A stretch of 12,644 nucleotides of DNA from JBBQXK01 sp038251625. Lineage in GTDB: Bacteria > Pseudomonadota > Alphaproteobacteria > Rhodobacterales > Rhodobacteraceae. This document shows, piece by piece, positions 1-6,908 of this stretch. The first letter of the stretch is position 1. The number at the start of each line of letters is the position of its first letter. The DNA is taken from contig JBBSBE010000115.1 in the NCBI GenBank assembly GCA_038251625.1, positions 1-12,644 of the forward strand, written 5' to 3'. The translations under genes were made by a program, and so were the position numbers. Below the pieces are notes generated by a model. It was not told the DNA's origin. It did no database searches and worked only from the letters and a program-made list of their open reading frames with translations.

Positions 1-629
1 CGCAGGCCAAGGTAGAGCGCCGCAATGGTCACGATGATCATCGCGATGCCCGTGGCCGTAGCGAAGATGTTGGCGGGCTTGATGCCCATCAGGCTTGCCG
101 TCACCGGATCGTCCGAGGTTGCACGGAAGGCGCGGCCAAGTGCGGTTCGGTAGAAAAGCTGGTTCAGGCCGATGATGACCAGAAGGGCCGATGCGAATGT
201 CAGAAGCGGCATGACGCCAAGCGAGATCGGCCCGACCTGAACCGAGGCCGTCGTCAGCGCATCCGTCGGCAATCGCTGGCTGTCGGCCGAAAACCCTTGC
301 AGCAGCGCGTTCTGCAGCGCGATGGAAAGCCCGAAAGTCACCAGCAAAGGGGGCAGGATATCGTCGCCCAAGGTGCGGTTCAGCAGAAACTTCTGCAAGC
401 ACCATCCAAGGCAGAACATCACGGGCATGGCCACCAGAGCCGCCACGAAAGGGGATAGCCCCAGCAGCGTGACCAGAAGAAGGATCAGATAGGCCCCCAT
501 GACGATCAGATCGCCGTGGGCAAGGTTCACAAGCCGCATGATCCCGAAAACAAGGCTTAATCCCGCAGCAAAAAGGGCGTAGAGGCCGCCAAGCAGAATG
601 CCCTGCAAGATCGTATCGACCCAGATCAT
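1..629 (-). CDS. livH: Branched-chain amino acid-type ABC transporter permease LivH (partial, C-terminus missing)
   Basis: Inner-membrane permease subunit of a Liv/HAAT-family ABC importer. It would pair with a LivM-type permease and with the LivG and LivF ATPases encoded just upstream. The frame is open from ATG at 629 to the window edge, giving 209 complete residues of a family that is usually about 290 long. Near the N-terminus (about 15-40) it has the typical hydrophobic block ending in RLVNLAHGD. At about 165-183 it has the cytoplasmic coupling-loop pattern GRAFRATSDDPVTASLMGI. Long hydrophobic segments lie between these. The start overlaps the livF stop by four bases (ATGA), which implies translational coupling, and GGGG lies 7 bases upstream of the ATG. 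The partner livM is not visible and should lie beyond base 1. The subunit type is secure; the transported substrate is unknown. Confidence 0.93.
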   Translation of the reverse strand, partial: MIWVDTILQGILLGGLYALFAAGLSLVFGIMRLVNLAHGDLIVMGAYLILLLVTLLGLSPFVAALVAMPVMFCLGWCLQKFLLNRTLGDDILPPLLVTFGLSIALQNALLQGFSADSQRLPTDALTTASVQVGPISLGVMPLLTFASALLVIIGLNQLFYRTALGRAFRATSDDPVTASLMGIKPANIFATATGIAMIIVTIAALYLGL

Positions 630-1333
630 GCCATCGCCCCGAAATAGGCAGCATGGATTGCTTCACGGTTGAGGCTTTGCGGCGTGCCTGTCAGCGTCAC
701 GCGGCCCTCCATCATGCAATAGACGCGGTCGGCAACGGCCATCGCCTGCCCGATGTCCTGTTCCACCACGATCAGGGCGGCACCGGCGGCCTTGATGGCA
801 GGCACCGCCTTGTAGATGTCCTTGATGACGACGGGCGCGAGGCCAAGGCTGATCTCGTCGCACAAAAGCACGCGTGGGTTGCTCATGAGCGCGCGACCGA
901 TGGCCACCATCTGTTGCTGGCCGCCGGAAAGGGCGGTGCCCGGATTGTTGCGCCGTTCGCGCAGGATGGGGAACAGGGCGTATATTGTTTCCAGGTTCCA
1001 GTGTCCGCCGGTTTTGCGCCCATAGGTGCCGATCAGCAGGTTCTCCTCGACGCTGAGAGAGGGAAAAAGCTTGCGCCCCTCGGGCACCATCGCCACGCCC
1101 TGCGCCATGATCTCATCCGCCGGACGGTCACCGATGGCGCGGCCATCGAAACGGACGGCATCAGCGGCATTGCGCAGCACGCCCGAAATGGACCGCATCA
1201 GCGTGGTCTTGCCCGCACCATTGGCGCCGATGATCGCCACCACCTCGCCCTCGTCCAGCGTGATGTCGACGCCGAAAAGCGCCTGAAAGTCACCGTAATG
1301 GGCGGTCAGATCCTTGGTCTGCAAAAGTGCCAT
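626..1333 (-). CDS. livF: Liv-type ABC transporter ATP-binding protein LivF
   Basis: Cytoplasmic ATPase that powers the Liv-type importer together with LivG. At 235 residues it is normal for LivF. The Walker A motif GANGAGKT is at 36-43, the signature LSGGQQQ at 135-141 and Walker B (VLLCDE) at 155-160. The family block after Walker B reads DEISLGLAP, with Ile where Pro is usual. The switch region reads VVEQD, so Gln replaces the His of most ABC ATPases, as is common in LivF. The N-terminus (LLQTKDLTAHYGDFQALFGV) is the classic LivF opening. The ATG shares one base with the livG stop (TGATG) and the stop overlaps livH by four bases, so livG, livF and livH are translated in series. The assignment is secure. 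The substrate cannot be read from this subunit. Confidence 0.95.
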   Translation of the reverse strand: MALLQTKDLTAHYGDFQALFGVDITLDEGEVVAIIGANGAGKTTLMRSISGVLRNAADAVRFDGRAIGDRPADEIMAQGVAMVPEGRKLFPSLSVEENLLIGTYGRKTGGHWNLETIYALFPILRERRNNPGTALSGGQQQMVAIGRALMSNPRVLLCDEISLGLAPVVIKDIYKAVPAIKAAGAALIVVEQDIGQAMAVADRVYCMMEGRVTLTGTPQSLNREAIHAAYFGAMA

Positions 1334-2049
1334 CAGACGTCGATCCCCAGATAGATTTCGCGCACTTCCCTGGATGCCATGATCGCCTCAGGGTCGCCGA
1401 CGCCGATGACCTTGCCGAAATCCAGCACCAGAAGGCGTTCGACGACCGATGTCAGCGCGTGCAGTACGTGCTCGATCCAGATGATGGTCACGCCTTGGGC
1501 ATGAATGTCCTTGATCGTGCGGATCAGCGCCCGGCATTCGCCTTCCGTCAGACCCCCCGCAATTTCGTCCAACAGCAGAAGTTTCGGCTGCGTGGCCATC
1601 GCGCGCGACAATTCCAGCCGCTTGCGTTCCAGAAGAGACAGCTTGCCTGCGGGCGTGTTGGCCCTGCCGATCAGTTCTGTCCGTTCCAGAATGTCAGCGC
1701 AATCGGCCATCACCGCCGCCTCGCCAAGGCTACGACCATGCGTGGCGGCCACCAGCAGGTTTTCAAAGACGGTCAGTTTTGCAAAGGGTTGCGGTATCTG
1801 GAACGACCGGCCGATCCCCGTCAGGCACCGCTCCATCGCGGATACCCGCGTCACGTCGCGGCCCTCGAAATGGATGCTGCCCTTGTCGGCGCGCAAATTG
1901 CCGGTGATCAGGTTGAAGAGCGTGGATTTACCTGCCCCATTGGGCCCGATGATACCCAGGGCCTGACCCTGCGTCACATCGAAAGATACATCGTCGGTCA
2001 CCGTCAGTGAACCGAACGATTTCGAGACATTCCTCAACGACAGGATCAT
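1333..2049 (-). CDS. livG: Liv-type ABC transporter ATP-binding protein LivG
   Basis: Second ATPase of the importer, 238 residues. The ATG at 2049 is chosen because GGAGGG (2055-2060 on the complement) lies five bases upstream and the protein then opens as a standard ABC domain (MILSLRNVSKSFG). A longer open frame exists, but the added residues are Arg/Gly-rich and unlike any LivG. Walker A GPNGAGKS is at 35-42, the Q-loop RSFQIPQPF at 81-89, Walker B LLLLDE at 157-162 and the switch His in IEH at 194. The signature is unusual: LSLLERKRLE at 137-146 in place of LSGGQ, which falls in a position where LivG proteins often deviate. The binding-protein gene precedes it by 47 bp containing a hairpin, and livF follows with a one-base overlap. 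Confidence 0.94.
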   Translation of the reverse strand: MILSLRNVSKSFGSLTVTDDVSFDVTQGQALGIIGPNGAGKSTLFNLITGNLRADKGSIHFEGRDVTRVSAMERCLTGIGRSFQIPQPFAKLTVFENLLVAATHGRSLGEAAVMADCADILERTELIGRANTPAGKLSLLERKRLELSRAMATQPKLLLLDEIAGGLTEGECRALIRTIKDIHAQGVTIIWIEHVLHALTSVVERLLVLDFGKVIGVGDPEAIMASREVREIYLGIDV

Positions 2050-2054
2050 GACAG

Positions 2055-2060
2055 CCCTCC
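2055..2060 (-). promoter_or_regulatory. Ribosome binding site that fixes the livG start
   Basis: GGAGGG on the complement, five bases before ATG 2049. It supports the 238-residue form of LivG over the longer open frame that begins inside the upstream gene. Confidence 0.75.
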
Positions 2061-2064
2061 GGTC

Positions 2065-2087
2065 GGGGCGGACCATTGGCCCACCCC
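2065..2087 (-). promoter_or_regulatory. Stem-loop between the binding-protein gene and livG
   Basis: On the transcribed strand GGGGTGGGCC is followed by AAT and then GGTCCGCCCC. This folds as ten continuous pairs, eight Watson-Crick and two G-U, with a three-base loop. It begins ten bases after the stop of the substrate-binding protein and ends before the livG ribosome binding site. No U run follows, so it is not a standard intrinsic terminator. In many ABC operons a hairpin in this position protects the upstream binding-protein message or limits read-through, so that binding protein exceeds membrane components. That role here is inferred. Confidence 0.7.
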
Positions 2088-2096
2088 TTGATGCGT

Positions 2097-3371
2097 TCAG
2101 CTGATGGCTTCCATCGTGCCGCCCGTCGGGATGTCCGGGTGATCGCTGTTGTCGACGATCACCAGATCGTAGCCCCCGCCGTCCTTCAGCCGCCACTGGC
2201 CGCCAACAAGCGGGGTCTTGGCCACATTGGCCGCCGCGAAGGGCGGAAGGCCTGCGCCGTCAAACGCGATACGCCCGACGATGGAGCTGAGCTGCGATGC
2301 GGCAATCGCGGCGGCAACGGCCTCGCGGTCGCCTGCGTCACCAGAGCGGCCCATCACATCGGCGGCCATCTCGAAGAGCGCATGGACAAAGCCGATCGGC
2401 TGGGTCCATTGCTTGGCCGTGGCAGCGGTGTACGCGGCGGCCAGATCGCCCGCAGACTGGCCCGTAAGGGACGATTTGAACGGGTGCGTCGGTGACCACC
2501 AAACCTCGGAGCTGAGGTTGTGCCCCTGATCGCCAAGCGCTTCTACCGCCTGCGGGAACAGGATGGCCTTGCCGATGCTGGCGGCCTTGGGGGTAAAGCC
2601 CTGCTGTTTGGCTTGGGTCCAGAATGTCGTGAAATCTGGCGGGATCGGAACCCCGGTGACGATCTCGCAATTGCCCGCCTTGAAGGCGTTGATCTGGGCG
2701 CTGAAATCGTCAGTCAGGTTCTGATAGCGACCGGGGTCGATCAGCCCGTACCCTTGCGCGGCCAGGGGTTGGGGAAAGCCCACATTCGGATCGCCCCAGG
2801 CATTGCCGTCGCCGTCATTGGGGAAAAGCCCGCCAACCTGCTTGTTCGTCTCAAGCTGGTTCCACATGGCGGTGAACACGCTGATCACATCTTCCAGCCC
2901 CCAAAAGAAGTGAAAGCTGAAATCGAACGGACGCCAGCTTGCCGGATCGCCGGGATTGCCTTGCTGTCCGATGAAATAGGGCTGCCAGGGTGCTACAGTC
3001 GAAATGACCGGGATCTGCTCGGCCTCGCATGTCGTGGCGACAGGGTTCGTGGTTTCCGGCGTCGAAGCGACCAGCATCAGGTCGATCTCGTCGTCGATAA
3101 TCAACTCTTTTGCGACTTCGGCCGCACGGTTCGGGTTGGACTGGCTGTCCTTCACGATCACCTCGAAATTCGCCCCGGCATCTGAGGCCCGAAATGCATT
3201 GATGATGAAGGTGTCGGCTTCCGAGAAGGCGGCAAGCGGCCCCGATTGTGGGCTGACATAGCCAAGCCTGATCTTCGCGCCCTGCGCGATGGCCGGGGCC
3301 GCCAGCCCGCCTGCCGCCAGCGTAAGGCCGGTTGCCGCGGATGATTTCAGCAGTTTGCGACGCGTGATCAT
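2097..3371 (-). CDS. Liv-type (type 1) periplasmic substrate-binding protein with Tat signal
   Basis: Periplasmic receptor for the LivGFH importer; 424 residues, within the family range. The leader reads MITRRKLLKSSAATG, with twin arginines at 4-5, a hydrophobic stretch at about 13-24 and APAIAQ at 25-30, so cleavage near residue 29 is likely. The mature part starts KIRLGYVSPQSGPLAAFSEA, the usual opening of the Peripla_BP_6 fold. The ATG at 3371 has GGGAGGA five bases upstream. The gene starts 38 bp after the maleylacetate reductase stop and lies upstream of livG in the same direction. The central region is aromatic-rich (around residues 125-160, many Trp, Phe and Tyr). Proteins of this fold bind branched amino acids, amides, urea or aromatic acids. 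The neighbouring reductase favours an aromatic ligand, but this is inference. Confidence 0.92.
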   Translation of the reverse strand: MITRRKLLKSSAATGLTLAAGGLAAPAIAQGAKIRLGYVSPQSGPLAAFSEADTFIINAFRASDAGANFEVIVKDSQSNPNRAAEVAKELIIDDEIDLMLVASTPETTNPVATTCEAEQIPVISTVAPWQPYFIGQQGNPGDPASWRPFDFSFHFFWGLEDVISVFTAMWNQLETNKQVGGLFPNDGDGNAWGDPNVGFPQPLAAQGYGLIDPGRYQNLTDDFSAQINAFKAGNCEIVTGVPIPPDFTTFWTQAKQQGFTPKAASIGKAILFPQAVEALGDQGHNLSSEVWWSPTHPFKSSLTGQSAGDLAAAYTAATAKQWTQPIGFVHALFEMAADVMGRSGDAGDREAVAAAIAASQLSSIVGRIAFDGAGLPPFAAANVAKTPLVGGQWRLKDGGGYDLVIVDNSDHPDIPTGGTMEAIS

Positions 3372-3409
3372 TGGTGTCCTCCCAGACGTCTTGTCAGTCG
3401 TGTTTGTGG

Positions 3410-4480
3410 TCAGATGACCGGCGGCTCTCCGGCCCAGGCGGCCTGCAACAGCGCCCGGATATCGGGGCCGGTGACGGGATGCGGATTGGGATACGGCTTT
3501 GACGTGGCCAGTGCAGTTGCACGGTCGAGATCGGCCTCGGCCAGCCCCAGATCGCGCAACGCCAGCGGCGCCCCGAGGGATCTGGCAAAGGCATGGATCG
3601 CAAGGCCGGGGTTGTTCCCGCCCAAGAGACCGCAGATGGGCGCAAGTTCCGCTGCGGCACTGCGGGCATTATAAGCGATGGCATGGGGCAGGATGATCGC
3701 GTGCGTGTCGGCGTGGGGCAGGTCGAACGTGCCGCCAAGGGTGTGGCAGAGCTTGTGATGAAGCCCCATGCCGACAAGGCCCAGCACCGTGCCGCATGCC
3801 CAAGCGCCGCGCAGCGTCGCCTCTCGCGCGGCAAGATCCGATGGATTGGCTACCACGTCCGGCAAGCCGGTTGCAAACGCTGCCAGGCCTTCCATCGCCA
3901 AAGCGTTCGTTGCCCCGCTGCGGTTCGGGGCGTAGAGCGCCTCGGCGGCGTGGGCCATGGCGTTCAGGCCCGATGTGACCGTCATCCTGACGGGCAGGGT
4001 CAACACAAGCTCCGGATCGTAAAGAATGACTTCGGGCAGGACCCTTGGATCGCTGAGCGTGGTCTTCACGCCTTCTTCCGTCTGCCCAAGGATCGGCGTT
4101 GCCTCGCTTCCGGCATAGGTTGTGGGGATCACGATCTGCGGCAGATCGGTTCGGTAAGCCAGCGCCTTGCCAAGGCCCGTGGTCGAACCGCCGCCAATGG
4201 CAATCAGGCAATCGGCGTTGCAGCGTTCCAGATGTACCAGCGCCTCTTCCGTCACCGATAAGGGTGTGTGCATCACGGCCTTGCTGAAGATGCCAGCGGT
4301 CGCGGGGCCCAAAGCCTCGGCCAGTTCCAGCGCCAGATGCGATTGTTCCCGCGTCGAAAGGATCAGCGCGCGCGATGCGCCCAGCCTTGACACTTCGGCG
4401 CCGATAGTCGCCCGAAGTCCTGCGCCGAATTGGACGCGGACCTGTCCGATCTCTGGCACGGCGTTTGACGCTTGCGGCAC
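3410..4480 (-). CDS. Maleylacetate reductase (iron-containing alcohol dehydrogenase superfamily)
   Basis: Predicted to reduce maleylacetate to 3-oxoadipate with NAD(P)H, the last specific step of hydroxyquinol, resorcinol and chlorocatechol breakdown before the 3-oxoadipate pathway. The GTG at 4480 gives 356 residues, normal for the family, and AGGGGGAG lies six bases before it. An upstream TTG at 4528 would add 16 residues and has no such support. The nucleotide loop GGGST is at 96-100. IPTTYAGSEATPI at 118-130 and EGVKTT at 136-141 are typical of maleylacetate reductases rather than of general alcohol dehydrogenases. SGLNAMAH at 170-177 has Asn where metal-dependent relatives have the first metal-binding Asp, as I recall for this subgroup. 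His-rich blocks follow at 241-246 and 256-266. It is the first gene of the transporter operon and divergent from a LysR gene. Confidence 0.88.
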   Translation of the reverse strand: MPQASNAVPEIGQVRVQFGAGLRATIGAEVSRLGASRALILSTREQSHLALELAEALGPATAGIFSKAVMHTPLSVTEEALVHLERCNADCLIAIGGGSTTGLGKALAYRTDLPQIVIPTTYAGSEATPILGQTEEGVKTTLSDPRVLPEVILYDPELVLTLPVRMTVTSGLNAMAHAAEALYAPNRSGATNALAMEGLAAFATGLPDVVANPSDLAAREATLRGAWACGTVLGLVGMGLHHKLCHTLGGTFDLPHADTHAIILPHAIAYNARSAAAELAPICGLLGGNNPGLAIHAFARSLGAPLALRDLGLAEADLDRATALATSKPYPNPHPVTGPDIRALLQAAWAGEPPVI

Positions 4481-4486
4481 AGCTTG

Positions 4487-4494
4487 CTCCCCCT
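4487..4494 (-). promoter_or_regulatory. Ribosome binding site that fixes the reductase GTG start
   Basis: AGGGGGAG on the complement, six bases before GTG 4480. It is the best ribosome binding match near the 5' end of the reductase gene and argues for the GTG rather than the TTG 48 bases upstream. Confidence 0.72.
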
Positions 4495-4529
4495 CTTGAC
4501 AAGCACCATAGCCAGGCCAAAACCGCAAC

Positions 4530-4558
4530 TTGATCGAAAGACGATGATTTAATATAAC
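4530..4558 (+). promoter_or_regulatory. Sigma70-type promoter of the first LysR gene
   Basis: TTGATC (4530-4535), a 17-bp spacer, then TATAAC (4553-4558). These match TTGACA and TATAAT at 4/6 and 5/6 positions with ideal spacing. Transcription would begin near 4564-4566, only one to three bases before the ATG at 4567, so the AAGG at 4561-4564 would mostly lie outside the message. The same 86-bp gap must also hold the opposing promoter of the reductase operon, for which no clear hexamers stand out. Confidence 0.55.
4531..4547. promoter_or_regulatory. Imperfect dyad, candidate LysR operator
   Basis: TGATCG, five bases, then CGATGA. The arms are inverted repeats with one mismatch in six. The site overlaps the -35 hexamer and spacer of the lysR promoter and lies between the two divergent genes, where a LysR protein commonly represses itself and activates the operon. 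The dyad does not give an exact T-N11-A box about its centre, so the assignment is tentative. Confidence 0.35.
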
Positions 4559-4566
4559 GCAAGGTT

Positions 4567-5517
4567 ATGAAGGTAGATCCAAGCCATCTGGAAATCCTGA
4601 CGGCGGTCGTCGATGCCGGTGGTCTGACCGAGGGTGCAAATGCCTTGGGCAAGTCGCAGCCCAGCGTATCGCGCACGATCTCTATGCTGGAAAGCCGTAT
4701 CGGTTCGCGGCTTTTCGAACTTGGGCGGCGCCCCTTGCGGCCGACCGAGCTTTGCCTTGCGCTGGCGGAAGAGGGGCGCAAGATATCGTCCGCAAAAGAC
4801 CGCGCGTCGCATGCGATCGACAATTACGCAGGGGGCAAATCGGGGACAGCGCGGGTGGCGGGCACCCCGATCTTCATGGATGGCGTCATCTCCAGCATGA
4901 TCGCTGGGTTTCAGGCTGCCTATCCGGACGTGCGGATCGACCAGACCTACGGGTTTCCCGGCGATTTGATGGACCAGTTGACGGCTGGCAACATCGACCT
5001 GGCGATTTGCCCGATGAAGTTGGGTCAGGCTGCCGGTCCGTTCGAGTTTGAAACCATCCTGCCTGGGCGCAATGTGATTGCTTGTTCGCCCGGTCATCCG
5101 CTTGCGCGCCGGAAATCGCTGAAGATCACTGAAATCGCCGCGTATCCCTGGATTGCGCCGCCCGTGGGCAGCCCGCTTTACGAGGATCTCCGGAATGTGC
5201 TGCGCGGGATCGGCATCACGGATTTCAAGGTCAGCTTCACGGGCGGATCGCTGGCCTCTATCATGAATGTGATGAGCGGTTCGAACTCGTTGACCGTGCT
5301 GCCCTATTCGGTTGTCCACATGCAAAAACACTTGCGCAACCTTGTGGCCTTGCCGATCCGGATCGAACATCCCGAACGCCAGTTGGGCCTTTTGCGGCGG
5401 ACGGACCGTGCGGAACGGCCCGCCGTGCGGCGGTTTCGCATCTACCTGCGCCAGCAGTTTGCAAGCTTGTCTCACACGATCGGTGAGCAGGAACGAAATG
5501 CGCTCTGGCGGTCTTGA
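4567..5517 (+). CDS. LysR-family transcriptional regulator, probable regulator of the maleylacetate reductase/transporter operon
   Basis: DNA-binding regulator of 316 residues, normal length. The winged helix-turn-helix is at the N-terminus: LEILTAVVDAGGLTEGANAL at 8-27, then the recognition helix region QPSVSRTISMLESRIG at 31-46 and LFELGRRPLRPTE at 49-61. The effector domain follows (about 93-300) with FQAAYPDVRIDQ and GDLMDQLTAGNIDLAICP, the standard LysR substrate-binding pattern. It is divergent from the reductase gene by 86 bp, so that operon is its likely target, with maleylacetate-pathway intermediates as possible inducers (inferred). No good ribosome binding site lies at a normal distance; AAGG is only two bases from the ATG. 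The next in-frame ATG is 39 codons downstream, inside the helix-turn-helix, so 4567 must be near the true start. Confidence 0.92.
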   Translation: MKVDPSHLEILTAVVDAGGLTEGANALGKSQPSVSRTISMLESRIGSRLFELGRRPLRPTELCLALAEEGRKISSAKDRASHAIDNYAGGKSGTARVAGTPIFMDGVISSMIAGFQAAYPDVRIDQTYGFPGDLMDQLTAGNIDLAICPMKLGQAAGPFEFETILPGRNVIACSPGHPLARRKSLKITEIAAYPWIAPPVGSPLYEDLRNVLRGIGITDFKVSFTGGSLASIMNVMSGSNSLTVLPYSVVHMQKHLRNLVALPIRIEHPERQLGLLRRTDRAERPAVRRFRIYLRQQFASLSHTIGEQERNALWRS

Positions 5518-5547
5518 AAGGGGGGTGTGGAATGCCCGGAACCGGTC

Positions 5548-5967
5548 TCATGCACCATCTGGCCGAACGGTCAGGTGCAGAAGCACAGCAATGATGCCGC
5601 CACTGACGGCAATGTTCTTGAGGAAGTTTTTGAGCGCCATCGCCGCATCCGGCCCGGTCATCGTCCAGAAGTCGAAATAGAAGACGTTGACGGCGGCGGT
5701 GTAGAACGCCAGCGCAGACAGGAACGGCAACACCAGAATACCGGTCAAAAGGGCCAGGCTGCCGCAGATTTCGATCAAAACCGCGGCGCCCAAGGCCACA
5801 ACCGGCATCGGAATGCCGACCGTCACGGTTTCGACAAGATAATGGCCCCAGTGCAGAACCTTGTCGACGGCGCTTTCGATGAACATCAGCGCAATGGCGA
5901 TGCGCACGATCCACAAGGTAGGGGCATAGGGCAGGGCGGTCCCATATCCCGGTCCTGGATGTCTCAT
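5548..5967 (-). CDS. DoxX-family integral membrane protein
   Basis: Small inner-membrane protein of 139 residues. The DoxX pattern is visible: RIAIALMFIESAVDKVLHW at 22-40 in the first membrane helix, a second and third hydrophobic stretch at about 53-75 and 76-95, and KNFLKNIAVSGGIIAVLL at 113-130 in the last. Family members are four-helix proteins linked to quinone or thiol redox systems and to small-molecule stress; the exact role of most, including this one, is unknown. The ATG at 5967 has GGAAGG seven bases upstream and overlaps the stop of the upstream DUF1275 gene by four bases, so the two are co-translated. It converges on the first LysR gene across 30 bp in which I see no intrinsic terminator. 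Confidence 0.85.
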   Translation of the reverse strand: MRHPGPGYGTALPYAPTLWIVRIAIALMFIESAVDKVLHWGHYLVETVTVGIPMPVVALGAAVLIEICGSLALLTGILVLPFLSALAFYTAAVNVFYFDFWTMTGPDAAMALKNFLKNIAVSGGIIAVLLHLTVRPDGA

Positions 5968-6689
5968 GTCTTTTCCTTCCGGTCGCTACGAATCATCACC
6001 CAGATCATCCACGCTGCAGGCACGGCGACCGAGGCGAGGCCGATCTGCAGCGTCAGAATCGCGGCGAGCAGACAGCCAAAGGCGAAGCTCGCGATCATCC
6101 AGATGGCGCTGACCGGCGCCGGTCCCGGCCCCGCAGCGCGCGCCATCGCGCGTGCCGAAAGGTAACGCTCGGTCAGAGCGGCGGTCGTGTTCATCACTGT
6201 GCCGGTCATCACCGTGGTCATCGGCCCCGGTACGAAATGGTGAATGGTATTCTGTGCGGCCAGCGCCACAACAAGGGCGAAAGTCAGCGCCACATCGACC
6301 GCGCCAAGGTGGATCTGACCCTGCGACAGCCCCAGACTGGCGGCAATGGCCGCGCACAACGCCAGAATTGCCGTCAGCAGCCAAAGCAGTTTGCGCGCGT
6401 TATCGGTGCCTGTCGCGGCCCGGCCATAAAGCAGGGTGGCAAGCATGACGCCAAGCACGAAAAACGGGAAGGTTGCGATCTTGATATAGTCCTCTGCCCC
6501 GATGCCTTGCGCCAGCGCTGCGGAAAAAAGGACGAAGTTGCCGGTCACATGGGCCGAGAACACGCCGCCCAGATGAACGAATGTGGCCGTGTCGCAAAAC
6601 CCCGCAACAAAGGTCAGGCTCGTGCGGGTAAAAGGGGTAAGGCCCGGCGGCGCAGCGGGCGGGCTTCCCACGTCAGTTCGGGCAAGCAT
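5964..6689 (-). CDS. DUF1275 (YoaK-like) membrane protein
   Basis: Integral membrane protein of unknown function, 241 residues from the ATG at 6689, typical of the family. The two family signatures are present: AGFCDTATFVHLGGVFSAHV at 29-48 followed by TGN, and the related ALAAQNTIHHFVPGPMTTVM at 142-161 followed by TGTVMN. The two halves therefore look like an internal repeat, each with a TG(N/T) turn. About six hydrophobic segments are visible (around 35-60, 70-88, 100-120, 130-148, 195-215 and 218-234). The start is chosen because AGGGAG lies ten bases upstream and the longer open frame adds a 66-residue Arg/Ser-rich piece unlike the family. It overlaps doxX by four bases. Its promoter should lie in 6690-6908. 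Confidence 0.85.
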   Translation of the reverse strand: MLARTDVGSPPAAPPGLTPFTRTSLTFVAGFCDTATFVHLGGVFSAHVTGNFVLFSAALAQGIGAEDYIKIATFPFFVLGVMLATLLYGRAATGTDNARKLLWLLTAILALCAAIAASLGLSQGQIHLGAVDVALTFALVVALAAQNTIHHFVPGPMTTVMTGTVMNTTAALTERYLSARAMARAAGPGPAPVSAIWMIASFAFGCLLAAILTLQIGLASVAVPAAWMIWVMIRSDRKEKT

Positions 6690-6758
6690 TGAAGCGTTGC
6701 TCCCTTCGCGTCCAATCGGTGCTGCAAAGATGGATGAAAGCGGAAAAGAAGGGGCTTT

Positions 6759-6811
6759 GCGCCAACGGCGCCTTCGCCGCCCCGCGCCATGCCGGACCGT
6801 CCTTTGCGCCA
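6759..6811 (-). repeat. Three short direct repeats upstream of the DUF1275 gene
   Basis: TGGCGC on the transcribed strand occurs at 6759-6764, 6784-6789 and 6806-6811. The first and last copies extend to an identical ten-base TGGCGCAAAG (6755-6764 and 6802-6811, 47 bases apart). They sit 70-120 bases upstream of the DUF1275 start in the only gap available for its promoter. They could be a regulator site or chance in GC-rich DNA. Nothing else in the 219-bp gap is convincing; a short CTGCA-GGG-TGCAG dyad lies at about 6849-6861. Confidence 0.25.
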
Positions 6812-6908
6812 TGTCCAACCGTTCTTTCCCGGTGCAAGATCGGATCGACTGCAGGGTGCAGGGGCAAATCTGGCAGCGCTGGATCAAAGGACGTTTTCAT
6901 CCCGGCCC

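Noticed and set aside
653..2010. Two rightward frames (653-1354 and 1327-2010) opposite livF and livG
   Set aside because: Shadows of ABC ATPase genes with intact Walker motifs on the other strand.
3669..4823. Long leftward frame (384 codons) across the reductase and the first LysR gene
   Set aside because: It overlaps two well-supported genes in other frames, crosses the divergent promoter gap and has an Arg-rich, low-information translation.
4549..5475. Leftward frame of 308 codons opposite the first LysR gene
   Set aside because: Antisense shadow. The rightward frame has the helix-turn-helix and effector domain; this one has no domain pattern.
5518..5547. Bidirectional terminator between the first LysR gene and the DoxX gene
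   Set aside because: Only a four-base CCGG-AA-CCGG stem is visible with no U run. The gap is too short for a convincing intrinsic terminator.
6690..6887. N-terminal extension of the DUF1275 protein to 6887
   Set aside because: The extra 66 residues are Arg/Ser/Cys-rich with no family similarity, and a ribosome site supports the ATG at 6689.
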